Made by a program: the position numbers and the translations under genes. The notes under the pieces were generated by a model, which was given only the letters and a program-made list of their open reading frames with translations, searched no databases and had not been told where the DNA came from. This document shows positions 36,888-47,112 of a DNA stretch of 64,000 nt, one piece after another. Source of the stretch: Pseudomonas sp. HR96. Lineage in GTDB: Bacteria > Pseudomonadota > Gammaproteobacteria > Pseudomonadales > Pseudomonadaceae. How positions within the stretch are numbered: position 1 is the first letter of the stretch; each line of letters begins with the position of its first letter. Location of the stretch: the NCBI RefSeq assembly GCF_034059295.1, contig NZ_CP139141.1, positions 2,711,001 to 2,775,000 of the forward strand, given 5' to 3'.

Positions 36888-37799
36888 TTGCTCGACCCGC
36901 ACAATCCCCTGCAGCAGTACCTCGCCCGGCTGATGCCGTCCAGTCAGTTGACCTTGCGCTATGTGCTGCAGGACGCCGCCGATCGCCTCGGCTTTGGCGA
37001 CAGCGACATCAACGAGGTGCCCTGGCACCAGCTGCAGCCCGGGCATATCGGCAGCCTGGTGGCGGCGTTGCGGGAAGACGGCTATGCCCCCAACACCTCG
37101 TCGTTGTACGTCAATGCCTTGCGCGGGGTGATCAACGAGGCCTGGCGCCTGGGGCTGATCGAGCACGACCACCTGCTGCGCATGCGCTCGGTCAAACCCG
37201 CCGCAGGCACCCGGCTGGGTCAGGGGCGCAACCTGCGGCGCACGCTGATTCGCGAACTGATGGCGGTGTGCGACAGCGACCCGCGGCCCCAGGGCCGTCG
37301 CGACGCGGCGGTGATCGCGCTGCTGTATGGCTCGGGCATGCGCAAGTCCGAATCGGTCAACCTCGACCTTGCCCAGGTCGACTTTGCCGAGCGCAGCCTG
37401 CAAGTCACCGGCAAGGGCAACCGGCAGCTGCTCAAGTACGCCCCGGCGTGGGCCTTCGAACGCCTGGGTGCCTGGCTCAAGCTGCGCCGTTCGCTGCTGC
37501 CGGCCGGCGTCGGCGACGATCCTTTCCTGTTCAACCGCATCCGCCGCGGCAGCCATGTCACCCGCGAGCGCATCACCAAGCACGCGATCTACTACATCGC
37601 CCGCCAGCGCGGGGCCCAGGTCGGCGTGAAGATCATGCCCCACGACTTTCGTCGCTCGTTCATCACCCGGGTCATAGAGGAGCACGACCTGTCGATCGCC
37701 CAGAAGCTGGCGCACCACAGCAACATCCAGACCACCGCCAGCTACGATGTGCGCGACGACAACGAGCGGCGCCGGGCGGTCGACCGTTATGAGCTGTGA
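36888..37799 (+). CDS. Tyrosine recombinase (site-specific integrase)
   Basis: 303 residues from a TTG at 36888 (LDPHNPLQQYLARL), which keeps the N-terminal SAM-like core domain; ATG 36933 would cut it. Catalytic residues are present: Arg152 in LLYGSGMRKSE, the Lys in GKGNRQL, His252 and Arg255 in MPHDFRRS, His276/277 in LAHHSNIQTT and nucleophile Tyr286. It has the compact XerC/D-like size, not the longer phage integrase layout with an arm-binding domain. No attachment site, cargo or direct repeat is visible around it. It may be a domesticated or solitary recombinase. Confidence 0.85.
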   Translation: MLDPHNPLQQYLARLMPSSQLTLRYVLQDAADRLGFGDSDINEVPWHQLQPGHIGSLVAALREDGYAPNTSSLYVNALRGVINEAWRLGLIEHDHLLRMRSVKPAAGTRLGQGRNLRRTLIRELMAVCDSDPRPQGRRDAAVIALLYGSGMRKSESVNLDLAQVDFAERSLQVTGKGNRQLLKYAPAWAFERLGAWLKLRRSLLPAGVGDDPFLFNRIRRGSHVTRERITKHAIYYIARQRGAQVGVKIMPHDFRRSFITRVIEEHDLSIAQKLAHHSNIQTTASYDVRDDNERRRAVDRYEL

Positions 37800-37893
37800 G
37801 TGGCGGCCGTGTTGTCGCAAAAAGCCCATTGACCTGTCTCGCCGAGCGTGACGATGAGGCCCCAAGCCTTGGGCTGACGCCAGGCACCGTCTT

Positions 37894-40800
37894 TCACACG
37901 CTGGCGGGCAGCCTCAGCACCGGGCGCGCCGTTAGCCAGGCTTCGAACTGCGCGGCCGGCATCGGCTTGCCGATCAGGTAGCCCTGGCCGGTGTCGCAGC
38001 CGGCCGCGCGGAGGAAGTCGTACTGCTCCTGCGTTTCGATGCCTTCTGCGGTGACGTGGAAGTTCAGCGCGCGGCCCAGGTCGATGATCGCCCGGGTGAT
38101 GGCCACGTAGGTGCTGTCGCCCGGCAGGTCGCGGATGAACGCCCGGTCGATCTTCAAGTTGTCGATCGGCAGCATCTTGAGGTAGGCCAGCGACGAGTAG
38201 CCGGTGCCAAAGTCGTCCACTGCAGTGGTCACCCCCAGGTGTTGCAGGCGGGTCAGCACTTCGCTGGCCTGGTCCTGGCTCTCCATCAGCAGGCTCTCGG
38301 TCACTTCCACTTCCAGCGCGCAGGCTGGCAGGTCGTGGCGTTGCAAGGCCCGGCGCACGCTTTCGACGAAGTCGCTGCGATCAATCTGCGGCGCGGCGAC
38401 GTTGATGGCGATGCGCCCGTCGAAAATGCCGCGGTCCAGCCAGCAGCGAAGTTGCGCGCAAGCCTGGTCGAGCACCCATTCGCCGATGGCGATGATCAGC
38501 CCGGTGCGTTCAGCCAGAGGGATGAAATCGGCGGGCATCACCATGCCATGCTGCGGGTCACGCCAGCGCAGCAGCGCCTCGGCGCCCTCGACGGCGCCGC
38601 TGGCCAGATCGAGCTTGGGCTGGTACCAGAGTTCGAACTCGCCGCACTGCAGGGCGCGGCGCAGTGCCGCTTCCATGGACACGCGCTGCTGGATGAACTC
38701 GGTCATCTGCCGCTGATAGAAGCGGAACCCGTTGCGGCCGGCTTCCTTGGCGCCGTACATGGCAGTATCGGCATGGCGCAACAGGACTTCAGGCGACGCG
38801 CCGTCGCTTGGGCAAATGGCTACGCCGATGCTCGCGGTCACCAGCGCGTGGGTGCCGTTGAGGTCGAACGGCCGCTGCAGCGTGTGCAGCAGGCCCTGGA
38901 CCAGGCTGACGGCGTCTTGCGGGCTGTCCAGGTCGTTGAGAATGAAGGCGAACTCGTCGCCGCCCAGGCGCGCCACGGTGTCGCTGGCCGGCGTGGCCGC
39001 CAGAAAGCGCTGCGTGGCCTGTTGCAGCAGCAGGTCGCCCATGGGGTGGCCGAGGGTGTCGTTGACCATCTTGAAGCCGTCGACGTCGAGGATCAGCACC
39101 GCCATGCAGCTGTCGTTGCGCAGCGCCCGGGCAATGCTGTCGGCCAGCCGGCGCTGAAACTGCACACGGTTGGGCAGGCCGGTCACCGCATCGAAGTGGG
39201 CCAGGCGCTCGAGCTCGGCCTGGGCATGCTTGATGCTGCTGATGTCGGAGAACACCCCGACGTAGTTGACCCGTTCGCCACGCTCGCTGGTCACGGCGTT
39301 GATGGTCAACCACTGCGGGTACTCTTCGCCATCTCGGCGCCGGCTCCAGATCTCGCCGCGCCAGTGGCCCTGCGCGCGCAGGCTGTCGCGCATGCGCCGG
39401 TAGAAGTGCCGGTCATGGCGGCTCGAACGCAGCAGGCTGCGGCTGCCCAGCACCTCATCGGCGCTGAAGCCGGTGATGGTGGTGAACGCGCGGTTGACCC
39501 GCACGATCATGCCGTTGGCGTCGGTGATCATCACTGCATCACCGGTGTTGTCCATCACCAGGCCGGCCAGGCGCAGCTCTTCGGTGGTCTGGCGGATTTC
39601 GGTGATGTCGTTGGAAATGCCCAGCACGCCGAGCAGACGGCCGTCAGCGTCGCGCAGCGGGCACTTAGTGGTCAGGTAGGTGCGCAGGCCGCCGGGTTCA
39701 TGGTGGGTGTCCTCGAAGCGCTGGGCAGTGCCGCTGACCAGCACTGCCTGGTCGTCGAGCTCCTGCAGGCGGGCGTCCTGGGTCTGCATGAAATGGCTGC
39801 GCCGATGGCCGACGATCAGCTCGCTGGGGTGGCGCACCGAGCGCTCGTAGAGGTGGTTGCACAGCAGCAGCCGCGCCTCGGTGTCGAACATGTAGATCAG
39901 CGACGGGGCGTTGTCGACGATGGCCTGGAGCAGGGCCTTGTGCTCGAGCAACTGCGCTTCGGCGTGCTTGCGCTCAGAGATGTCGCGGGCCACCGCGTAG
40001 GTGACGCAGGCGTTGCCCAGCAACATGGTGCACAGCGTGACTTCGGTGGGGAAACTGCTGCCATCGGCACGCTGGAACTGCCACTCGAAGCGTTGCACGC
40101 CCTGTTCGCCGGCCAGTGCCCGCATGCGGCTGGATTTGTCGGTGGAACGCTGGCCGTCCGGCTGCCAGATCGGCGACAGGTCGACCGCCGGCACCGCCTG
40201 GAACTGCGCCGCGTCGGTATAGCCGAAGGTGCGCGCGGCGGCGTCGTTGGCTTCGATGCATTGGCCGTGGTGATCGACGATCCACACGGCGTCGGGGGAG
40301 TGTTCGAACAGGTTGCGAAAGCGGTCTTCACTCTGCATCAGCGACATCTGGATGGCGCGGCGGTCGTCGACTTCCAGCTTCAATTCGCCGTTGCGCTTGT
40401 GAATCAGCCGGTAGCTGCGCGCCAGTTGTGCGGCGAACAGCGACAGCAGTGCCGTGGACACCAGGCACAGCAGGAACAACGGCGAGTCCAGCACGCTGAA
40501 CCGACTCCAGCCGCCGCGCGGGCGGCCGACCAGCTGCCAGGTGCCGCCCGGCACGTCGATCTGCACCCGCGAGACTTCCTGGTCGAACAGGGCGCCATTG
40601 CCCCAGATGCGATCGCCATTGGCACCCTGGCCGTCGCGCCCACGCAGGGCCAGGTCGAGGTCGTCGACCGAGCCCAGGCCGGCGGCCCGCACGAAGTCAT
40701 CGACGTCGGCCACCACCGAGACGCTGCCCCAGTAGCGCGGCCCGGCGGAACCGGCGACGAAGATCGGGCGACGGTAGACCAGGCCTTCGCCGCCCAGAAT

Positions 40801-41292
40801 CAGCGGCACGGGGCCGGCCAGCACCGGCATGCCGAGCATCCGGGCGCGGCGCACCATGGGGTACAGCTCGGGGTAGTCGCGGATGTCCAGGCCAATGGCG
40901 CGCTCGCTGCCTTCGCGCGGATAGATATCGTGCACCACGTCGCCTTGTGCGGTCACGATGTTGCGCAGGTACGGCGAGGCGTTCAATACTTCCCGGGACA
41001 TCGCCTGAAACAGCCCTGCACTGATTTCACCGTTCACCGTGAGCAGCTGCGCAATCCCTTCGATTTCGCTGAACGCCATGCGCACGCGGCTGCCAACCTC
41101 GGTGCGCAGGGCGCTCAGGCGCAGATCCACGCCGGCGCGCTGTTCGCGCTGGCGGGTCTGCACGTCCAGGCTGCCAACGCACCACGACAGCACACAGCCG
41201 ATTACCAGGATGCCCAGCGGCAGCAGGTAATAGGCATAGGCACGACGCGTTTCGCGGGTTGCCGAGGCGAATGGGGTGGACAGGTTGGTCAT
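37894..41292 (-). CDS. CHASE-PAS-GGDEF-EAL cyclic-di-GMP protein
   Basis: 1132 residues. Order: membrane segment near 22-42, a periplasmic CHASE-type sensor (about 60-270), a second membrane segment near 275-295, three PAS/PAC repeats (about 320-690), GGDEF (RLGGDEFAF, Gly-Gly-Asp-Glu-Phe at 777-781) and EAL (905-907, EALLRW). Both output domains keep signature residues: GGDEF itself, and in EAL the Glu, DDFGTGYSSLAYL, and the loop-6/7 KIDRAF and EGIET. Both synthesis and hydrolysis are therefore possible, and the net activity depends on the sensors. It is divergent from the GAF-GGDEF-EAL gene at 41540. Confidence 0.92.
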   Translation of the reverse strand: MTNLSTPFASATRETRRAYAYYLLPLGILVIGCVLSWCVGSLDVQTRQREQRAGVDLRLSALRTEVGSRVRMAFSEIEGIAQLLTVNGEISAGLFQAMSREVLNASPYLRNIVTAQGDVVHDIYPREGSERAIGLDIRDYPELYPMVRRARMLGMPVLAGPVPLILGGEGLVYRRPIFVAGSAGPRYWGSVSVVADVDDFVRAAGLGSVDDLDLALRGRDGQGANGDRIWGNGALFDQEVSRVQIDVPGGTWQLVGRPRGGWSRFSVLDSPLFLLCLVSTALLSLFAAQLARSYRLIHKRNGELKLEVDDRRAIQMSLMQSEDRFRNLFEHSPDAVWIVDHHGQCIEANDAAARTFGYTDAAQFQAVPAVDLSPIWQPDGQRSTDKSSRMRALAGEQGVQRFEWQFQRADGSSFPTEVTLCTMLLGNACVTYAVARDISERKHAEAQLLEHKALLQAIVDNAPSLIYMFDTEARLLLCNHLYERSVRHPSELIVGHRRSHFMQTQDARLQELDDQAVLVSGTAQRFEDTHHEPGGLRTYLTTKCPLRDADGRLLGVLGISNDITEIRQTTEELRLAGLVMDNTGDAVMITDANGMIVRVNRAFTTITGFSADEVLGSRSLLRSSRHDRHFYRRMRDSLRAQGHWRGEIWSRRRDGEEYPQWLTINAVTSERGERVNYVGVFSDISSIKHAQAELERLAHFDAVTGLPNRVQFQRRLADSIARALRNDSCMAVLILDVDGFKMVNDTLGHPMGDLLLQQATQRFLAATPASDTVARLGGDEFAFILNDLDSPQDAVSLVQGLLHTLQRPFDLNGTHALVTASIGVAICPSDGASPEVLLRHADTAMYGAKEAGRNGFRFYQRQMTEFIQQRVSMEAALRRALQCGEFELWYQPKLDLASGAVEGAEALLRWRDPQHGMVMPADFIPLAERTGLIIAIGEWVLDQACAQLRCWLDRGIFDGRIAINVAAPQIDRSDFVESVRRALQRHDLPACALEVEVTESLLMESQDQASEVLTRLQHLGVTTAVDDFGTGYSSLAYLKMLPIDNLKIDRAFIRDLPGDSTYVAITRAIIDLGRALNFHVTAEGIETQEQYDFLRAAGCDTGQGYLIGKPMPAAQFEAWLTARPVLRLPASV

Positions 41293-41539
41293 CGATGCCT
41301 GTGAAGTCAGCCAGTGGAAATAGGGTTGCCTGGCTTATCTATCGGATCGGCTTGGCAAAAATTGAGCCGCATCGGGGAACAGCCGACGAGCAGTGCACCA
41401 AGGCGGTGCCTCTCGGGGCTTGATAATGTCATATTGCCACTATTTAACGCAGGCGGTGGCGGTCGATGGAATATGGCCATTTGCCTATTGCCAGTTCACA
41501 CGAACATGCGCACAGTCTGCTTATGAGCACGGAGCACTT

Positions 41540-44401
41540 ATGAGTTCACCGGTTACCCATCCATCTGGCCAGCCCATGACACCCCGCGAGCAGTCCGTGA
41601 CCACCGCGTCGCTCGACGACCCGGGCACGCTGCTGGGCGTGGCCGGGCAGGGGGCCATGACGCGCTGGGTCGCCTACCGCGTGGGCGACCAGTGCCATCT
41701 GGTCGGGCAGGGCGACCCTCTGGCGCAGTGGCCGGCGAGCATCGCCCATGAGGCGTTCGAGGCGTTCTGCGTCACTCGCAACCTCTGCCGCTGGCCGACC
41801 GGGCGCGGCGAGAGCGTGCTCGGCTGGCTGCTGGCACCGCGCGAAGAGGCCGGCAACCCGGCCCTTGCCGACCTGGCCCGACGCCTGGGCCTGAAGGTGC
41901 AATCCGAAGCCCTGGCGCGCGCGCAGAACACCCAGCGGGTGCTGTACGAAATCACCTATCTGGCCAGCTCCACCTCCGATCGCGGCGCCTTCCTGGAGGG
42001 CGTGCACCGCCAACTGGCGAGCCTGATCGATGCGGAAAACTTCTACCTGGCGTTGTACGAGCCCCACAGCGGCAAGATCACCTACCCGTATTACGTCGAC
42101 ATCATCGATGTCGAGGCCATCGAACCCGAGGCCTACGAGTTCCTCAACCCCGATCACCTGTCGCTGACTGGCGTGGTGCTGACCAGCGGCCAGCCGCTGC
42201 TCACCGACGCCGCCGGCATCGAGGCGGCGCACGCTGAAGGGCGCTTTCATTGCGTCGGCCATCGCCCGGAGTTCTGGATGGGCGCGCCTCTGAAAAACGC
42301 TTCGGACGAAGTGTTTGGCATGCTCGCCATGCAGGTCTACGACGTGTCGCGGGTCTACAGCGCCGAAGACCGCGCCTTGTTCCTGGTGGTGGCGCGGCAC
42401 GTGGCCATGGCCCTGGACCGTATCCTGCACCGCGCCGATCTCGAAGAAACCGTCTCGCGGCGCACCCAGGAGCTCTCCGAGCTCAACCACGCGCTGCGCC
42501 AGCAGGTGGCCGAGCGCGAGCGTGCCGAACACTTGCAGAGCGCGCTGTTCCAGATCGCCGAGCTGTCCAGCCAGCCCGGCGACATGGCCGAACTGTTCGA
42601 GAGCCTGCACGGCATCGTCGGCGACCTGCTGTCGGCGGAAAACTTCTACATCTCCCTGTTCGATCACAGCACTGGGCTGGTCACCTTCCCGTACTACGTG
42701 GACGAGAAAAAGGACGCCAACCCGCCGCCCCGTCGTGGCCGCCGCGGCCTCACCGAGTATGTGATCCGCCAGCGCCGGCCGTGCCTGGTCGACTACGACG
42801 ACGCCACGCTGCTGACCGAGCGCGGCGAAATCGAGGTCAGCAACGATCCGATCCGCTCGCAGTCCTGGCTGGGCATTCCGCTGTTCGACGGCGACCTGGT
42901 GCGCGGCATCCTCGCCGTGCAGAGCTACACCCCGGCGATTCGCTACACCCAGCGCGACCAGGAGCTGCTGACCTTCGTTTCACGGCACATCGACACCGCC
43001 CTGTCGCGGCGCAGCGCCGCCGAAGCCATCCATGCCGCCAACCTCAAGCTCGAAGCGCGGGTGCAGAGCCGCACCCGCGAGCTGGACCACGCCAACGCCA
43101 AGCTGCAGCACGAGAACGCCCATGATGCCCTGACCGGGCTGCCCAACCGCACCCATCTGCTGCAACGCCTGGACGCCGCCTGGCAGGAGTTTCTCGACAG
43201 CGAGCGCCAGGTCACGGTGATGTTCCTCGACCTGGACCGGTTCAAGATGGTCAACGACAGCTTTGGCCACCACTACGGCGACCTGCTGTTGACCCAGGCC
43301 GCCGAGCGGCTGCGCGGCTGCCTGCGTGAGGGCGATCTGCTGGCGCGGCTGGGCGGCGACGAGTTCGCCGTACTGGCCCCCGAGGCCACCCTGGAGGGTG
43401 CCGTGGAGATCGCCGAGCGCATCCTGGTGGCCTTCGACCTGCCGTTCTTCATCGACGGGCACACAGTGTTCTCGTCCTGCAGCGTCGGCATCGTCAACGC
43501 CGACCGGCAGTTCCACAACGAGCCGGCCGATTTGCTGCGCGACGCCGACACCGCCATGTACCGGGTCAAGAACGGCGGGCGCGACAGTTATGCGGTGTTC
43601 AACCAGGAGCTGCGCCGCGAGGTGTCCGACCAGGTCGAGCGCGAGGGCGCGCTGCGCAACGCGCTCAAACGCGACGACGAGCTGCTGCCGTACTTCCAGC
43701 CGATCGTCGACGTCGACAGCGGCCGCCTGCTGGCGCTCGAGGCGCTGATCCGCTGGCGCCAGCCCGATGGCCGCATCACCCCGCCCGGGGATTTCCTGCC
43801 GGCCCTGGAAGGCCTGCGCCTGATCGGTCGACTGGACCTGTACATGCTCACCTGCGTCGCGCAGATCCTCGCCCAGCCGCAGCATGCGCATTGGCCACCG
43901 GTGCACATCAACTGCTCGAGCTACAGCATCACCCGGCCGGAATTCGCCGACGAGGTGCTGGCCTTGCTCGCCCGCCACGAATTGGCGCCGTCGCGCATCT
44001 GCCTGGAGCTCACCGAGGGCGCCCTGGTGGCCGAGCCGGACCTGGCCCGCAAGACCATGAAGCAGCTGGCCGACGCTGGCGTGTCGGTGGTGCTCGATGA
44101 TTTCGGCGCCGGCTTCTCGTCGCTCAGCTACGTGCACCAGTACCATTTCAGCGGCTTGAAGATCGACAAATCCTTCATCCTCGAACTCACCAGCAGCTCG
44201 CGCAGCCGTGCCATCGTGCGCGCCATCGTGCGCATGGCCGAGTCGCTCGACCTGACGGTGGTGGCCGAAGGGGTCGAGGACGAGGCCACCCTGGCGCTGC
44301 TGCGCGAGATCGGCGCCGGCCAGGCCCAGGGCTATTACTTCGCCCGGCCGCTGTCGCAGGAGGATCTGGTAGCGCGGTTTCTGCCTGTGCAAACCCAATG
44401 A
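41540..44401 (+). CDS. GAF-GAF-GGDEF-EAL cyclic-di-GMP protein
   Basis: 953 residues from ATG 41540 with GGAGC upstream; the open frame to 41393 has no good site. No membrane segment is visible, so it is cytoplasmic. Two GAF domains share the phrase ENFYLALYEPHSG / ENFYISLFDHSTG (about 130-290 and 330-480), evidence of internal duplication. A coiled-coil linker follows each. GGDEF is at 605-609 (RLGGDEFAVL) and EAL at 734-736 (LEALIRWRQP), with DDFGAGFSSLSYV and KIDKSFI. Both sites look intact. It probably senses a small ligand or redox signal through the GAF domains. Confidence 0.92.
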   Translation: MSSPVTHPSGQPMTPREQSVTTASLDDPGTLLGVAGQGAMTRWVAYRVGDQCHLVGQGDPLAQWPASIAHEAFEAFCVTRNLCRWPTGRGESVLGWLLAPREEAGNPALADLARRLGLKVQSEALARAQNTQRVLYEITYLASSTSDRGAFLEGVHRQLASLIDAENFYLALYEPHSGKITYPYYVDIIDVEAIEPEAYEFLNPDHLSLTGVVLTSGQPLLTDAAGIEAAHAEGRFHCVGHRPEFWMGAPLKNASDEVFGMLAMQVYDVSRVYSAEDRALFLVVARHVAMALDRILHRADLEETVSRRTQELSELNHALRQQVAERERAEHLQSALFQIAELSSQPGDMAELFESLHGIVGDLLSAENFYISLFDHSTGLVTFPYYVDEKKDANPPPRRGRRGLTEYVIRQRRPCLVDYDDATLLTERGEIEVSNDPIRSQSWLGIPLFDGDLVRGILAVQSYTPAIRYTQRDQELLTFVSRHIDTALSRRSAAEAIHAANLKLEARVQSRTRELDHANAKLQHENAHDALTGLPNRTHLLQRLDAAWQEFLDSERQVTVMFLDLDRFKMVNDSFGHHYGDLLLTQAAERLRGCLREGDLLARLGGDEFAVLAPEATLEGAVEIAERILVAFDLPFFIDGHTVFSSCSVGIVNADRQFHNEPADLLRDADTAMYRVKNGGRDSYAVFNQELRREVSDQVEREGALRNALKRDDELLPYFQPIVDVDSGRLLALEALIRWRQPDGRITPPGDFLPALEGLRLIGRLDLYMLTCVAQILAQPQHAHWPPVHINCSSYSITRPEFADEVLALLARHELAPSRICLELTEGALVAEPDLARKTMKQLADAGVSVVLDDFGAGFSSLSYVHQYHFSGLKIDKSFILELTSSSRSRAIVRAIVRMAESLDLTVVAEGVEDEATLALLREIGAGQAQGYYFARPLSQEDLVARFLPVQTQ

Positions 44402-44547
44402 CGGTTCAGAGCGTGATGTTGGAGGGCCTCAGCCCCCTGCACACAGACCGGCAAACCCGCCGCTCTATATGAGGCCCCACATCTAATCCTTGCCTGCGGG
44501 CAGCATCAGGCCTAAAGTTCTCGGACTCATATCCAAAGGCAAACTTT

Positions 44548-45465
44548 ATGCGTGTGCTGATTGTCGGGGCCGGTGCGACCGGTGGCTTCTTCGGGGCGCG
44601 GCTGGCGCAGGCCGGGCGCGACGTAACCTTCTTGGTGCGGGCCGGCCGCGCCGCAGTACTGCGCCAGGAAGGCCTGCAGGTGCTCGGCCCCCACGGCGAT
44701 TTCACGGTGACGCCCAAGCTGGTGACCGCCGCCGACCTGGACCGCCACTACGACCTGATCATCCTCACGGTCAAAGCCTACGCCCTTGATCAAGCCATGG
44801 CCGACATCGCGCCCGCCGTCGGCCCGCACAGCCTGATCCTGCCGGTGCTCAACGGCGTGCGCCACCTCGATGCACTGGCGACGCGTTTCGGCGCCCAGGC
44901 GGTGATCGGCGGCGTCTGCAAGATCATCGCCACCCTCGACGGGCAGGGTCGCATCGTCCAGGGCGCGAAAATCAACGAACTGTTCTACGGCGAGCTCGAC
45001 GGCCAGCGCAGCGAACGCCTGGGCAAGGTGGACGAAACCCTGGCCAATGCCGGCTTCACCACGCGCTGGGCCGACGACATCCAACGCGACCTGTGGGACA
45101 AATGGATACTGCTGGCCTCCCTGGGCTGCATCAACAGCCTGATGCGCGCGACCATCGGCGAAGTGGCCAGCACCGAAGCGGGCCTGGCCTTCAGCAATGC
45201 TCTGATCGACGAGGTGGTCAGTGTCGCCGCCGCAGCTGGATATCCGCCCGGCGAGGAGTACCTGGCGCAGACTCGCCGCGCCCTGACCTTGAAAGACTCG
45301 GCGCAGACCTCATCTATGTACAGGGACCTGCAAGCCGGTCAGCCCATCGAGGCCGATCAGATCGTTGGCGACCTGCTGGTCCGTGCGCGCCAGGCGCACC
45401 TGCCGACGCCCTTGCTGGCGGCGGTCTACGCCCATCTTTCGGTGTATCAGCAGCGTCTGCGCTGA
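44548..45465 (+). CDS. 2-Dehydropantoate 2-reductase family protein
   Basis: 305 residues. The Rossmann loop MRVLIVGAGATGGFFGARLA and the C-terminal ApbA domain (DKWILLASLGCINSLMRATI, then SSMYRDLQAGQPIEADQIVG with the conserved SMxxDxxxGRxxE-type motif) place it in the PanE/ApbA family. AAAGG lies 8 bp before the ATG. PanE reduces ketopantoate for coenzyme A synthesis, but pseudomonads carry several such paralogues. Its place 36 bp before a semialdehyde dehydrogenase in a sugar-acid region makes another 2-oxo acid substrate equally possible. Confidence 0.82.
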   Translation: MRVLIVGAGATGGFFGARLAQAGRDVTFLVRAGRAAVLRQEGLQVLGPHGDFTVTPKLVTAADLDRHYDLIILTVKAYALDQAMADIAPAVGPHSLILPVLNGVRHLDALATRFGAQAVIGGVCKIIATLDGQGRIVQGAKINELFYGELDGQRSERLGKVDETLANAGFTTRWADDIQRDLWDKWILLASLGCINSLMRATIGEVASTEAGLAFSNALIDEVVSVAAAAGYPPGEEYLAQTRRALTLKDSAQTSSMYRDLQAGQPIEADQIVGDLLVRARQAHLPTPLLAAVYAHLSVYQQRLR

Positions 45466-45501
45466 GCACCGCGTTCAATATTCTCGAGGGGAACCCGCAC
45501 C

Positions 45502-46932
45502 ATGTATCCCGACGTACAGCTCTACATCGATGGCCAATGGCGGCCAAGCCTCAGCGGCGCCAGTCTGGCCGTGCTTGACCCCGCCAGCGGCGACACCCTG
45601 GGCAGCGTCGCCCATGCCGGCATCGCCGACCTCGACCTGGCCCTCGCGGCCGCCGAGCGCGGCTTCCAGGTGTGGCGCAAGACCTCGGCCTTCGACCGCT
45701 ACAAGTTGATGCGCAAGGCCGCGCAGATCGTGCGCGATCGCGTCGAAGTGATCGCCCGCATCATGACCCAGGAGCAGGGCAAGCCCCTGGCCGAATCCCG
45801 CGCCGAAACCCTGGCTGCCGCCGACATCATCGACTGGCTGGCCGAAGAAGGCCGCCGCAGCTACGGCCGGGTGGTGCCACCGCGCAGCGACGGCGTGGAG
45901 CAGAAGGTGATCATGGAGCCGGTCGGCCCGGTGGCCGCCTTCACCCCGTGGAACTTCCCGATCAACCAGGTGGTGCGCAAGCTGTCCTCGGCACTGGCTG
46001 CCGGCTGCTCGATCATCGTCAAGGCCCCGGAGGAGACCCCGGGTTCGCCGGCCGAGTTGATTCGTGCGTTCGCCGACGCCGGGGTGCCGGCCGGTGTCAT
46101 CGGTTTGGTCTATGGCGTGCCGGCCGAAATCTCCAACTACCTGATCCCGCACCCGATCATTCGCAAGGTGACGTTCACCGGCTCCACACCGGTGGGCAAG
46201 CAGCTGGCCGCCCTTGCTGGCCAGCACATGAAGCGCGCCACCATGGAGCTGGGCGGGCATGCTCCGGCGCTGGTGTTCGCCGACGCCGACCTAGACAACG
46301 CCGCCAAGCTGCTGGCCGCGTCCAAGTTCCGCAACGCCGGGCAGGTGTGCGTCTCGCCCACTCGTTTTTTGGTGCAGCGCGAGGTGTTCGAGCCGTTTCT
46401 GGCCAAGTTCATCGAGCACGCCAAGGGCATCAAGGTCGGCAACGGCCTGGAGGAGGGCGTGACCATGGGCCCGCTGGCCATCGACCGCCGTGTGCCGGCA
46501 GTGGCCGCGCTGGTGGATGACGCGCGCGAGAAGGGCGCCACCGTGCACCTGGGCGGCAAGGCCATCGACGGCCCCGGCTATTTCTATGCGCCAACCGTCC
46601 TCAGCGGCCTGAACCAGGGCATGCGCATCATGAACGAGGAGCCCTTCGGCCCCGTGGCGCTGCTGATTCCATTCGACACCCTGGAAGAAGCACTGGCCGA
46701 GTCCAACCGCCTGCCGTTCGGCCTGGCGTCCTATGCCTTCACCACTTCGACCCGGACTGCCCAGGCCTTGAGCAGTGGCATCGAGGCGGGCATGGTCACC
46801 ATCAACCACCTGGGCATCGGCTTGGCGGAGTTGCCGTTCGGCGGCATCAAGGATTCGGGCTATGGCTCGGAGGGTGGTACCGAGGCCATCGAAGCCTATC
46901 TGAATACCAAGCTGGTCACTCAGCTGGGTTGA
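45502..46932 (+). CDS. Aldehyde dehydrogenase, probable 2-oxoglutarate semialdehyde dehydrogenase
   Basis: 476 residues of the SSADH-like ALDH branch: [28 protein letters not shown], catalytic Glu249 in [12 protein letters not shown] and nucleophile Cys283 in [19 protein letters not shown] Shine-Dalgarno precedes the ATG. KdgD, 180 bp downstream, produces 2,5-dioxopentanoate (2-oxoglutarate semialdehyde), so oxidation of that compound to 2-oxoglutarate fits. The length and sequence type are those of type I (SSADH-like) enzymes rather than the longer type II. A role on succinate semialdehyde cannot be excluded. Confidence 0.82.
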   Translation: MYPDVQLYIDGQWRPSLSGASLAVLDPASGDTLGSVAHAGIADLDLALAAAERGFQVWRKTSAFDRYKLMRKAAQIVRDRVEVIARIMTQEQGKPLAESRAETLAAADIIDWLAEEGRRSYGRVVPPRSDGVEQKVIMEPVGPVAAFTPWNFPINQVVRKLSSALAAGCSIIVKAPEETPGSPAELIRAFADAGVPAGVIGLVYGVPAEISNYLIPHPIIRKVTFTGSTPVGKQLAALAGQHMKRATMELGGHAPALVFADADLDNAAKLLAASKFRNAGQVCVSPTRFLVQREVFEPFLAKFIEHAKGIKVGNGLEEGVTMGPLAIDRRVPAVAALVDDAREKGATVHLGGKAIDGPGYFYAPTVLSGLNQGMRIMNEEPFGPVALLIPFDTLEEALAESNRLPFGLASYAFTTSTRTAQALSSGIEAGMVTINHLGIGLAELPFGGIKDSGYGSEGGTEAIEAYLNTKLVTQLG

Positions 46933-46938
46933 TGGATC

Positions 46939-47000
46939 TGTGGGGCCAGGCTTGCCCGGGAACAGGTGGACGCCGTTCCCGGGCAAGCCCGGTCCCACAG
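46939..47000. terminator. REP-like palindrome after the aldehyde dehydrogenase gene
   Basis: Arms of 26 bp (CTGTGGGGCCAGGCTTGCCC and inverse GGGCAAGCCCGGTCCCACAG) pair at 24 of 26 positions around GAACAGGTGGACGCCGTTC. It ends in CAGAAAATATTTAG. This is a different sequence class from the array palindromes and may terminate the ALDH transcript, separating it from kdgD. Confidence 0.6.
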
Positions 47001-47035
47001 AAAATATTTAGCAGAGGGGGATAGTCATTCCTGTA

Positions 47036-47048
47036 GTTGTACGATAAC
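47036..47048. promoter_or_regulatory. Possible operator upstream of kdgD
   Basis: GTTGTACGATAAC is an imperfect dyad (GTTNTNNNANAAC) 65 bp before the kdgD start, within an AT-rich promoter region. A GntR/FCD regulator such as the one at 52.1 kb could bind here; I have no direct support. Confidence 0.3.
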
Positions 47049-47112
47049 GTAACACCCAGATTCGCAACAAAGCGATTCCATCCTCTTACCGTGCGTCCAG
47101 GGTGATCTAACA

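Noticed and set aside
36888..37799. A prophage or integrative element around the tyrosine recombinase
   Set aside because: No phage genes, tRNA attachment site or flanking direct repeats are visible, and the neighbouring genes are chromosomal types.
38056..41304. A 1082-codon open frame opposite the CHASE-PAS-GGDEF-EAL gene
   Set aside because: It lies entirely within the antisense of a protein with intact GGDEF and EAL motifs.
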